Below are positions 1 through 7,983 of a stretch of DNA of 19,405 nt, in pieces; within the stretch, counting starts at the first letter, position 1; each line of letters starts with the position of its first letter. Both the position numbers and the translations under genes were made by a program. Under the pieces are notes generated by a model. That model saw only the letters and a list, made by a program, of their open reading frames with translations. It did not search any database and had not been told where the DNA came from. The stretch spans positions 1 through 19,405 of the forward strand of contig DBIS01000217.1 of NCBI GenBank assembly GCA_002296975.1, given 5' to 3'. This DNA is from Deltaproteobacteria bacterium UBA796 (GTDB lineage Bacteria > Myxococcota_A > UBA796).

Positions 1-3000
1 TTCGACCAAGATGGCGACGGTGACCTTGCGCTAGAACACGGTGGAACAGACTGTGATGACACAGACGCGAGCATTTATCCTGGTGCCGAGGAGGTCTGGT
101 ACGACGGTGTAGACGCGGACTGCTCGGGGACTTCGGACTTTGATGCCGACCTTGATGGCTTCGATGCCACAGCACACAGTGGAACAGACTGTGATGACGC
201 AGACGCGAACATTTATCCTGGTGCCGAGGAAGTTTGGTATGACGGCGTAGACGCGGACTGCTCGGAGACTTCGGACTTTGATGCCGATCTCGACGGCTTT
301 GATGCGACCGAGCATGGCGGTTTAGACTGCGACGATGCAGATGCGGCCATCTCTCCTGACGCGGTCGAGGTGTTCGATGGTGTTGATAATAACTGCAATG
401 AGTTCATCGATGAGGGTACCGGCGGGTCCGACGATGATGGTGATGGCTTTACGGAAGCGGAAGGGGATTGTAATGATGAGGACCCTGACGTCAGCCCCGA
501 TGCCCTCGAATTGTGTGATGCGATAGACAATAACTGTGATGGTGAAATCGATGAAGCCGGGTCTTCGGATTGCACTCCCTGGTTTTTAGACGAAGACAGA
601 GATGGCTATGGAGTCGGCGAGTCAACGTGTACCTGCGCGAGTTTGGGGACCACAGATGCCGCGTTGGGCGGTGACTGTAACGACGCAAGTCCAGTGATTC
701 ACCCAGGGGCTATCGACACTTGGTACGATGGCATCGACTCAGATTGTTCCGGTACCTCTGATTTCGACCAAGATGGCGACGGTCATGACGCGGCCTTCGC
801 GGCCGGAGCTGACTGCAACGACATCGACCCCACCATTCACCCCGACGCCATCGATGAACCCTATGATGGCGTCGATGCGAACTGTGACGGGCTGTCGGAT
901 AACGACGCCGACGGCGATGGGCATGACCATCAAGATTATGGCGGTGATGATTGCGATGATACCGAGGCGACCATATCTCCATCATCAACTGAATTGCTCG
1001 ATTTGGTCGACCAAGATTGTGATGGCTACATCGACGAAGACTGGATTTTTCCTGGCGACATCTTGGTGAGCGAGATTCAGATCACACCCTTGTACACCCC
1101 AGAATGGGACGGGGAGTATTTTGAGGTCTACAACACCACCGACCATGACATCGATATGGTGCAGTGGACGGTCTATGATTCCGACGGAACAGGCTTTACC
1201 GTGGACGGCACCGTGGTTGTTCCTGCTGGCGGATTTGCGGTGTTTGGCGTCAACGATGACCCAGAATTCAACGGTGGTGTGGCCGTGGACTTTGCTTATA
1301 GTTGGGATGATTTCGGCTTTGAGCACGACTCAGATACGGTGTTGCTCTCCTTGGCGGGGTTGAATATTTCCACCACCAGCTATAGTCGATCTTGGGATGT
1401 GACCATCGGGCACGCCATTGGTTTGGACTTGGATTATGCCGACCCCGACTACCTTATCTACGGCTCGGTCTGGTGCGCGTCCTCCACGGTGTTGCCCAGT
1501 GGCGATTATGGCACGCCGGGTGCGCCCAATGAGCCCTGTTTGGAGATCGACTGGGACGGCGATGGTCACTCCGAGTTGGATGGCGACTGCGACGATGACA
1601 ATGCGTTGGTCAACCCAGCCGCTCTGGAGGTTTGTGATGGCGTCGACAACAACTGCGATGGAGAGATTGACGAGATTGGGGCCGACGGGGCTGCGGTTTG
1701 GTACCTGGACAATGATAACGATGGCTACGGTCGTGCGGATTCGCCGCTGGTGAGCTGCACGCCGCCTGTCGGCTTTTCCGATGACGACAGCGACTGCGAC
1801 GACAGCGACCCCACCATTCACCCTGGCATGGAGGAGATTTGGTATGACGGCGTTGATTCGGATTGCTCGGGCACCTCAGATTTCGATCAAGATGCCGACA
1901 GTTTCGACTCTGATGCCCATGGCGGCCTCGACTGCGATGATACCGTGGCCACCACCAATCCCACCGCGGCCGACACCTGGTACGATGGTGTCGACTCCGA
2001 TTGTGGTGGCGAAGACGATTTCGACCAAGACTTAGACGGCTATGCTTCGAGCGATCACGGCGGCTTGGATTGTGCTGACACCGACCCCGATGTCAGCCCA
2101 GCGACACCAGAGGCCTGGAACGGCATCGACGACAACTGTGTTGGCGGTGTGGACAATTTCATGGTGATGGGATTTTCGACCTTGGTCCTCACGGCCGATG
2201 CACCCATACAGCTTGGCCGGGAGTCGGGTTTAAGTACCGGCGACTTCGATGGCGACGGGGTGTCTGATTTGGTGATCGCGGCAGACCAAGCCGGATATGC
2301 TGAAGAGGGCGCAGCCTATGTGCTCAACGGTGCTGTGCCTTGGGCTTTGATTGGCACACCTGCTGGGGTCAGTGACGCACAGTTTTCTGGGGCTGCAGCC
2401 GGCAATTGGATGGGCGTGCTCGGCGCACATCAAGTCGACCATACCGGCTCGCCCGCCGCCGATTTGTTGGTGGGTGGCACCGATACTTTGGGTGGCTATG
2501 CCATGTGTTTGATCGACGGTGAGTTGTTGAGCGGCCCGGTGGGGTGCGTAGACGCCACCACCCGCTGGACTGGAGCCGTCGACGATTACCCTCGTATTGT
2601 CAGTCACCTCGACCTTGACGGCGATGGTTTGTACGAGATTGTGTATGCGGACTCTTGGTATGGTCCAAGTGACCTCGGCAAGGTCTATGCCTTCTCTGGG
2701 GCATCGTTAATGCCTGGGGACTACAGCTTGCTCCTGGATAATGATTGGCGAATCGATGGGCGGCACGCCTACGATTATGTTGGCTCGCAGCTGGGTGGCG
2801 GGGACACCAATGACGACGGCTATGATGACCTGTTGGTCGGTGCCTATGGCGATGACCATCCCGATCCAAAAACCGGGTCCATCTTTATCATGTACGGCGG
2901 CGCAGATGCGCCTGTGCCGATTCGGACCGCTCAGTTCGATAAGGATGTTCAAATTTACGGTGACACCCTTAACGCCCAGTTGGGTCGATACAGCGCGGGA

Positions 3001-3510
3001 GCTGTGGGCGACGTCAACGGGGACGGCGCCAATGACTTGGTCGTGAGTGCCACAGGAACCGAGTCGGTACATGTCTTTTTGAGCGCATCGACCATGGGTG
3101 GTGGCAGCTATGAAACCCTTACTGCCGATGTGAATATTTTTGGAACTGATGAGGCCTCCGGGTTTGGTATTGGCCTGGCGCTTGGAGATTTGGACGGCGA
3201 TGGTTTTGCTGACCTCGCGATCGGTGCACCGGACGAGGCATACCCTGGAGCTGGATCTGCCGACTCGGAGGGACATGTCTATCTCTTCTTCGGCGGTGAA
3301 ATGGCCCTATCCGGCGTGCTCTTCGCCTCTGATGCCGGTGCTCATTTCAATGGGCGTGCAGAGGCCGATAACTTTGGTGCCCTGATCCGCTCGGGCTTTG
3401 ATTTGAACCTTGATGGCCTCGATGACCTGCTGATCAGCGCGCCCGGAAACAGCCTGACCATGCCCGATGGCGGTCAGGTTCATATATTAATGATGCCGGA
3501 TGGTCGATAA
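1..3510 (+). CDS. Giant secreted MopE-repeat / lamin-tail / FG-GAP protein (5' end outside window)
   Basis: The frame is open from base 1 to a TAA at 3508-3510, so the start and any signal peptide lie upstream; 1169 codons are visible. Residues about 15-352 and 515-735 hold eleven copies of a MopE-like putative metal-binding motif of the form DCDD-x-D-x-x-I-x-P-x-A-x-E, then DGVDNNCDG or DGVDADCSG, separated by Asp-rich DxDxDG stretches that could bind calcium. Residues about 353-510 look like a lamin-tail (LTD) domain: it opens ILVSEIQ, has the EYFEVYN strand and ends GTPGAPN. Residues about 739-1165 contain about six FG-GAP/VCBS-type repeats with cores such as GDFDGDGVSDLVI and GDLDGDGFADLAIG, suggesting a beta-propeller. 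Such proteins are typically extracellular or surface proteins of myxobacteria-like organisms; the ligand is unknown. No C-terminal sorting tag is visible after the last propeller blade. It converges on the lipoprotein at 3522. Domain calls rest on motif reading only. Confidence 0.9.
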   Translation, partial: FDQDGDGDLALEHGGTDCDDTDASIYPGAEEVWYDGVDADCSGTSDFDADLDGFDATAHSGTDCDDADANIYPGAEEVWYDGVDADCSETSDFDADLDGFDATEHGGLDCDDADAAISPDAVEVFDGVDNNCNEFIDEGTGGSDDDGDGFTEAEGDCNDEDPDVSPDALELCDAIDNNCDGEIDEAGSSDCTPWFLDEDRDGYGVGESTCTCASLGTTDAALGGDCNDASPVIHPGAIDTWYDGIDSDCSGTSDFDQDGDGHDAAFAAGADCNDIDPTIHPDAIDEPYDGVDANCDGLSDNDADGDGHDHQDYGGDDCDDTEATISPSSTELLDLVDQDCDGYIDEDWIFPGDILVSEIQITPLYTPEWDGEYFEVYNTTDHDIDMVQWTVYDSDGTGFTVDGTVVVPAGGFAVFGVNDDPEFNGGVAVDFAYSWDDFGFEHDSDTVLLSLAGLNISTTSYSRSWDVTIGHAIGLDLDYADPDYLIYGSVWCASSTVLPSGDYGTPGAPNEPCLEIDWDGDGHSELDGDCDDDNALVNPAALEVCDGVDNNCDGEIDEIGADGAAVWYLDNDNDGYGRADSPLVSCTPPVGFSDDDSDCDDSDPTIHPGMEEIWYDGVDSDCSGTSDFDQDADSFDSDAHGGLDCDDTVATTNPTAADTWYDGVDSDCGGEDDFDQDLDGYASSDHGGLDCADTDPDVSPATPEAWNGIDDNCVGGVDNFMVMGFSTLVLTADAPIQLGRESGLSTGDFDGDGVSDLVIAADQAGYAEEGAAYVLNGAVPWALIGTPAGVSDAQFSGAAAGNWMGVLGAHQVDHTGSPAADLLVGGTDTLGGYAMCLIDGELLSGPVGCVDATTRWTGAVDDYPRIVSHLDLDGDGLYEIVYADSWYGPSDLGKVYAFSGASLMPGDYSLLLDNDWRIDGRHAYDYVGSQLGGGDTNDDGYDDLLVGAYGDDHPDPKTGSIFIMYGGADAPVPIRTAQFDKDVQIYGDTLNAQLGRYSAGAVGDVNGDGANDLVVSATGTESVHVFLSASTMGGGSYETLTADVNIFGTDEASGFGIGLALGDLDGDGFADLAIGAPDEAYPGAGSADSEGHVYLFFGGEMALSGVLFASDAGAHFNGRAEADNFGALIRSGFDLNLDGLDDLLISAPGNSLTMPDGGQVHILMMPDGR
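43..318 (+). repeat. Two tandem 138-bp (46-codon) repeats in the MopE-type region
   Basis: Unit 1 is 43-180 and unit 2 is 181-318. By eye they differ at about 18 of 138 positions, many of them synonymous third positions. Each encodes one complete motif running from DCDD to the next Asp-rich spacer. Bases 1-42 look like the tail of a further upstream unit. An 18-base string at 1-18 recurs at 763-780. This suggests growth of the array by in-frame tandem duplication. Confidence 0.85.
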
Positions 3511-3521
3511 ACTGGACGAAG

Positions 3522-4112
3522 CTACTCAGCAGGGGGAGCTTTGTTGGTGGCCTCATTCGCGGCTGGGGGCAAGGGTGGTTCGTCGGGGACGACGCCAACC
3601 TCTAAGGTGATTGTTCCTGGGACTGCGGAGGTGTCGAGCAGCCCGCCGGTCCAGATGCCGATGTTCTCTCCCGGCGTTGGTTGACCATTTTTGTTGGCAT
3701 CGTCCACAACCATCACCACAGCCTTGATCCCTTTGGGCACAAGGATGGTCCCCTCACCGGCTTTGGCGAAGGTCTTTTGGGCCGCGAGGCTCGGGGGTTG
3801 ATGCGATGCATCTTCGACCCGAACCAGCAACTCGCCTGTGCAGTCGGCACAAACCAACTTGAGGGTGAGGCTGACGGCATCTGGGATATTGTCCTGGCTA
3901 TATTTGGGCGTGGGTGCGCCTGGTTGGCTGCCGTCGTGGGGGTCGGGTACTTTTGATGCGTCGGGCCCGTCACCCTTTTCAGTGGGGGATTGTTCGGTGC
4001 CAGGTGCAGGTGCGCCGGGTTTTGCGGCGCCGCCTGGCTCTCCTTGAGAGGTTGAGCTTGGGGGCTCGATACAAGAAAACAGGCTTGTGAGCGTGAGGAC
4101 TGAGATCAACAT
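3522..4112 (-). CDS. Putative lipoprotein with Pro/Gly-rich linker and one C-terminal domain
   Basis: This gene encodes a 196-residue product. I chose the ATG at 4112 because GGAG lies 6 nt upstream and a signal sequence starts there; the frame runs open further upstream inside the kinase gene, but that part does not look like protein. The N-terminus is a short hydrophobic stretch ending in lipobox LFSC, with Cys14 as the expected lipidation site. Residues about 17-70 are a Pro/Gly/Ser/Glu low-complexity tether. Residues about 73-176 look like a single beta-rich domain, with a CADC pair (Cys88, Cys91) and an Asp/Asn loop, DDANKNGQP, at 137-145 that could bind a cation. The tail is rich in Pro and Ala. 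It follows the large kinase by 22 nt, so it is probably co-transcribed. The family was not recognised. It could be a periplasmic or outer-membrane partner of the kinase, but nothing proves that. Confidence 0.82.
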   Translation of the reverse strand: MLISVLTLTSLFSCIEPPSSTSQGEPGGAAKPGAPAPGTEQSPTEKGDGPDASKVPDPHDGSQPGAPTPKYSQDNIPDAVSLTLKLVCADCTGELLVRVEDASHQPPSLAAQKTFAKAGEGTILVPKGIKAVVMVVDDANKNGQPTPGENIGIWTGGLLDTSAVPGTITLEVGVVPDEPPLPPAANEATNKAPPAE

Positions 4113-4134
4113 AAATTCTCCGGGTTTCGGCCCC

Positions 4135-7100
4135 TTAACCGCCTTCGAGGGCCTGGTAGGATGCACTTTTGAGCACAGCCTCTCGGTGTTCAACCGCTCG
4201 GGCAGCCAAATCATTCCATCCATGGCGCGCAGCGGCCACAGCGAGAGCATCGAGTGGGGCCACAAGGTCATTGCCGATGATTCGGCCCAGTCCGCGGTCT
4301 TTGGCCACTGACCACCAAGCACGGGTGGTCGCCTCATCACCGAGCTCGGCCGCCCAGGCCGCGCGGACCACACCGATAAACATCCAGGCCCAATGTTGTG
4401 GCAATTCCCGGAGTTGCGCCTCGGCTTGGTCGATGGCGATTCGCGCAAAGCTTTGGTCTTCGCGCTCTTGGTTTAGGATGGCCAAATTGAGGTGGGCGAT
4501 GGCAGCGGATGCGGACCATCCACGGGTGGCGGCCAAGCGGGCGACGCCTTCGTACATGCGCTCAGCATTTCGGGTGTCGCCGCGCATGCGAAACACCTCG
4601 CCGAGGTTGTTTTCACTGTCCAGTTGAAGCTGATGATCACCGACGGTGACAGCCAGAGCGCGCGCGGTGTGAAAATGGCGTTCGGCCTCATCGATATTTT
4701 GTTTGGCCAGACGTATCAGCCCTGCTGCGAAGGTGGCCTTGGCCATTCGACGGGTGTCCCCGGTGGCGATGGCGGTCTCACGGAGGCGGTGGACCATCGA
4801 TTCTATGCCCTCGAGCTTTCCGGCTGCTGCCCGGGCATCCACCAGCCCATAGAGCGCTCTGACGTCGATTCTCTTGTCACCGCGGTTCAAGTGCAACATG
4901 CGGGAAAAGTACTTTTCAGCTTCCTCGGGTCGTCCTTCGGTTCGGAGCACGAGCGCCATGGCGCCAGCCGTTTCGATGAGCCCTGCCCGGTCTTGTGTGG
5001 CTTCGAAGGTGATCGATGCACTGTCCAGGAAATTTCGTGCCGCATCGAGGTTTCCCTTTTGGGTTTCGGCATGGGCAAGGACCAAAGACAGGCGTGCCTC
5101 GGTCCGGCGATCGAGGTGTCCGAGTGCGGAGGCCTGCTCGATGACCCCAATGGCTTCGTCGGTTTGTTGCTGGCTCATCAAGGTTTCGGCCTGTCGGATT
5201 CGTGCTTCAGCACGTGCGGATAGCCCCCCAGCCAGATCAGAGGCCTCAACGCCGAGCTTACTGGCCATCAAAGAGAGGGCGAAACGGCCTTCTTCGTGGG
5301 TTCGCCGCGCGGCCCGAAGCAAAGGGACAACCGCAGATGTGTGGTCGCCGGCATGCAGTCTGTGAACCCCAACAGGAAGGTCGACATGGGCGCCGGTGCG
5401 CTCGCCCAAACGGGTCCATGCATCGGCCAGTCGGCGATGAAGATCCTCAACGCCCGGGCGTCCTTCAGCGATGGCGAGGGCGGCCTGCTGGATTTGACGA
5501 TGTTCAAAGACCAATTGCCACGCTCTTTGGCGAACGAGCCCTGTTGAGAGGAGGGCATCGAGTCCACTCGGGTTGATTTCGCGGATGACCAAGGCCGGGG
5601 GTGCTTGGCCGGCGAGGGCTGTGGCCGCGAGGGCCTCGTAGGCTGCTTCAGGGGATTCGGTGGCGGCGATAGCACCGCGGATTCGGGATAAGAACAGGGC
5701 AGCGTCGGCAGTCTCAGGGACCACCTCCTCGAGGGTAACCAATGGGTCCAAGGTGAAATCCCCACGGTTCTTCTGAACCAGGTGCCCACGGCTAGCCAGG
5801 TCGCGAATCATCAATATTGCCCGACCTGGGCTTCCGTCACACAAGGGGGCGATGGCCTCGGCGAGCGGGGGCTCGATGTTCATGGTTTGGCGTAAAAATG
5901 TGCGCATATCGCCGTCGGTCATGCGCTCGAGGTCTATGCGCAACGCACCACGACGCTCCATCGAGCGGGTGCGAGCCAATAGTTTGGGGTTGGCTTGGAG
6001 TGCGCGTTTGGAGAGCGTGGCGATCACCAAAAATGGACGTTCACCGATGCTTTTGTCGAGCACAGCATCACAAATGGCGAGCCCATCACCTGCTTCTTGG
6101 GCCAAGTGGGCATCCTCAAGCAAGAGCAGAGCCCCACCTCGCCACGACCGTGCGTCGAGGTGGCGATATAGAAAAGCCAAGCCGACCGCGGCATTCACGG
6201 GTGTCTCGCCTTCGACGCCATAGCCACACCAACGGGCCAATACGCTGGCCTCGACTGCTACAGCGTCTGGATTGCGCTGTTGATCCCGGCTGAGCCACCT
6301 GCCCAGGCGTGCTTGGAGGCGTTCTCTGTTGTCATTCCAGGGGGCTAAAATCTCTTGGACTGCGCCGCGGTAGCCATCGCTTGCGCCCGGCGGGTTGTGG
6401 TAGCGCAACAGGGCGGTCTCCATATGACCGCTGGCCTCGATGGTTTGGGTGATGCTGTGTGCAGTCCTTGATTTTCCAACACCGTCGCCGCCGATAAGCA
6501 AGACCACGCGCGGCTCTCCTGTTTGCACCACGGCCCGCGCTTGTTGCCATAAGAGCCATCGCACATCCTCGTGGGCTGCAATCGGCGGGTCGCGCATGCC
6601 CACCATCGCCAAACCCCCATGCTCAGCACCAGAGCCAGGATGGGGTGGCGGTTCCGCAGGCATCTCGTTGGGTGTGACCCTATTCCAGTGAACACCGGTT
6701 TCGGGGATGGGCAGAAAAGACCTGTCGGTCAAAGATTCCAGCCCTTCTTGGGCCAAGACGTTCGAGAAGCTTTGACCCACATGGCCCCCGATTGGCGGCG
6801 GAACTGGCATGGAGAGATGACGGTCCGACAGGGCGGCGTTGATGGCACGGATCACATCAGCGGCTTTATCAAAACGTTCTCGTGGGTCTGGTTGGAGCAG
6901 GGCGCGCACCACCGCCTCGAGTGCTTTGGGTACATCGGGGTCTAAGCCAAGAGGTCCGGTAGGCAGCGGGTCAAGTATCCGCCGTGTGCCAGGCTTTTTT
7001 CCAGAGCGGTCCCCACCTAAGATTTCGAAAAGCATCAGTCCGACAGCATACAGGTCTGTCCATGGCCCAAGTTCGGCATAATGGCCCGCGCGTTGTTCGG

Positions 7101-7641
7101 GCGCCATCCAAATCGGCGTGCCCCCCATTCCCCGTTGATTGAGGGCCAAGTCTGCGAGGGCCCCGGCCACACCGAGGTCGGCCACCCAGGCGTGCACCGT
7201 TCCATCTGGGGTTGAGTGCAGCAGTACATTGGCGGGCTTGAGGTCTTGGTGGAGAAATCCTTGGGCGTGCATATGTGCCAAGGCGTCGAGCACTTGATGA
7301 ATCAACCGTAAGGCCTCTGCCATCGGCGGCCTGCGCTTGAGCAAGTCCCCGAGACTGCCTTGATCGGCGTGGGCCAAAGAGACATAGGGCAGGCCACACG
7401 CTAGGCGGCCGGTATCCAATACCGGAATGACTCGGGGGTGGACGACCTCCGCCGATAAGGTCACTTCGCGGGCAAATCGGGCACGAAAGCGGGCGTGAAT
7501 CGCTAAGTTACGACGGACCACCTTGATTGCGACCGCGCGGCCCAGCAGGGCATCTTGAGCGTGAAATACCGTGCATGTCGCACCCTCGCCGATTGTTTTT
7601 ATCAGCGTGTACCGTTGTGGAAGGGTGGGCAGTTCAGCCAT
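4135..7641 (-). CDS. Ser/Thr protein kinase fused to NTPase and TPR region
   Basis: This gene encodes an 1168-residue product. Residues about 11-271 are a Hanks-type kinase domain: glycine loop GEGATCTV (18-25), Lys40 in VAIK, catalytic loop HQDLKPAN (131-138), DLG (155-157) and APE (180-182). HQD replaces the usual HRD and DLG the usual DFG, but the catalytic Asp133, Lys135, Asn138 and metal-binding Asp155 are kept, so activity is plausible as a non-RD kinase. After a linker, residues about 360-640 form an AAA/STAND-like NTPase with Walker A GGDGVGKS (384-391) and a Walker B-like LLLLED (505-510). From about 760 to the end the sequence is Ala-rich paired helices of TPR type, likely for protein binding. 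No membrane segment is visible, so it is probably cytoplasmic. The ATG follows the cyaY TAA with no gap and has no clear Shine-Dalgarno, suggesting translational coupling. The architecture resembles the multidomain PknB/ATPase/TPR regulators common in myxobacteria. Substrates are unknown. Confidence 0.92.
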   Translation of the reverse strand: MAELPTLPQRYTLIKTIGEGATCTVFHAQDALLGRAVAIKVVRRNLAIHARFRARFAREVTLSAEVVHPRVIPVLDTGRLACGLPYVSLAHADQGSLGDLLKRRPPMAEALRLIHQVLDALAHMHAQGFLHQDLKPANVLLHSTPDGTVHAWVADLGVAGALADLALNQRGMGGTPIWMAPEQRAGHYAELGPWTDLYAVGLMLFEILGGDRSGKKPGTRRILDPLPTGPLGLDPDVPKALEAVVRALLQPDPRERFDKAADVIRAINAALSDRHLSMPVPPPIGGHVGQSFSNVLAQEGLESLTDRSFLPIPETGVHWNRVTPNEMPAEPPPHPGSGAEHGGLAMVGMRDPPIAAHEDVRWLLWQQARAVVQTGEPRVVLLIGGDGVGKSRTAHSITQTIEASGHMETALLRYHNPPGASDGYRGAVQEILAPWNDNRERLQARLGRWLSRDQQRNPDAVAVEASVLARWCGYGVEGETPVNAAVGLAFLYRHLDARSWRGGALLLLEDAHLAQEAGDGLAICDAVLDKSIGERPFLVIATLSKRALQANPKLLARTRSMERRGALRIDLERMTDGDMRTFLRQTMNIEPPLAEAIAPLCDGSPGRAILMIRDLASRGHLVQKNRGDFTLDPLVTLEEVVPETADAALFLSRIRGAIAATESPEAAYEALAATALAGQAPPALVIREINPSGLDALLSTGLVRQRAWQLVFEHRQIQQAALAIAEGRPGVEDLHRRLADAWTRLGERTGAHVDLPVGVHRLHAGDHTSAVVPLLRAARRTHEEGRFALSLMASKLGVEASDLAGGLSARAEARIRQAETLMSQQQTDEAIGVIEQASALGHLDRRTEARLSLVLAHAETQKGNLDAARNFLDSASITFEATQDRAGLIETAGAMALVLRTEGRPEEAEKYFSRMLHLNRGDKRIDVRALYGLVDARAAAGKLEGIESMVHRLRETAIATGDTRRMAKATFAAGLIRLAKQNIDEAERHFHTARALAVTVGDHQLQLDSENNLGEVFRMRGDTRNAERMYEGVARLAATRGWSASAAIAHLNLAILNQEREDQSFARIAIDQAEAQLRELPQHWAWMFIGVVRAAWAAELGDEATTRAWWSVAKDRGLGRIIGNDLVAPLDALAVAAARHGWNDLAARAVEHREAVLKSASYQALEGG

Positions 7642-7983
7642 TTATGCTGAAAGGGAGAAGCGAATATCCATGCTCATTTTGTCCGAAAACAGCGTAGAGA
7701 GGACGTTCAACATGGGCTCATGGGAATCCCGCTCCAGCCAAATCCCTTGGCAGCAAACAAAGTGCCAGGCACTGTAGTTGGCAGACAGCCAAAGCTCACG
7801 GGTTGGCGGTTGTTGGGACAAGATAAAGGTCGACCCATCTTCGAAGACAACTTTGAGGTTGCCAGCTGTCATTGATGGGTCGTGATCATCGGATTCGATC
7901 TCATCAACCTGGTCGAGCAAGGCGACCAACAGGGCTTTGACCGCGGTACGGAAGGGGGCCTCCTCTGAAAAGTCATTTTTCAT
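7642..7983 (-). CDS. cyaY: Frataxin homologue CyaY
   Basis: This gene encodes a 113-residue product, the usual size of bacterial CyaY. Residues 43-68 match the frataxin beta-sheet core as I know it from E. coli CyaY: LKVVFEDGSTFILSQQPP followed by RELWLSA, then a WHF segment and an IWLERD strand. The N-terminal helix is acidic (Asp24, Asp27, Glu28, Glu30, Asp32, Asp33), as in the iron- and IscS-binding ridge of the family. Frataxins bind iron and modulate cysteine desulfurase activity on the IscS-IscU complex in the cytoplasm. The ATG overlaps the aminotransferase stop as ATGA, and the TAA directly abuts the kinase ATG, so all three are probably translated as one unit. The gene lies in the same run as iscSUA-hscBA but five genes downstream of hscA. 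An unusual CC pair (Cys77, Cys78) sits in the sheet. Identification is by motif and length. Confidence 0.85.
   Translation of the reverse strand: MKNDFSEEAPFRTAVKALLVALLDQVDEIESDDHDPSMTAGNLKVVFEDGSTFILSQQPPTRELWLSANYSAWHFVCCQGIWLERDSHEPMLNVLSTLFSDKMSMDIRFSLSA

Noticed and set aside
1330..1821. Minus-strand open frame opposite the MopE/lamin-tail gene
   Set aside because: It is a mirror of the Asp-rich repeats (GTC/ATC codons giving Val/Ile runs) and has no independent start signal.
1..3510. Direct repeats read as a CRISPR array
   Set aside because: The repeats are in frame, encode the same protein motif, diverge gradually and have no constant-length unique spacers.
3511..3521. Bidirectional terminator between the convergent genes
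   Set aside because: Only 11 bp separate the two stop codons and no stem-loop is visible there. Termination must use sequence inside the genes or another mechanism.
4492..5223. Plus-strand open frame of 243 codons within the kinase gene
   Set aside because: It is antisense to the TPR region of the large kinase. The TPR frame reads as regular helices, and the antisense product looks like random composition.
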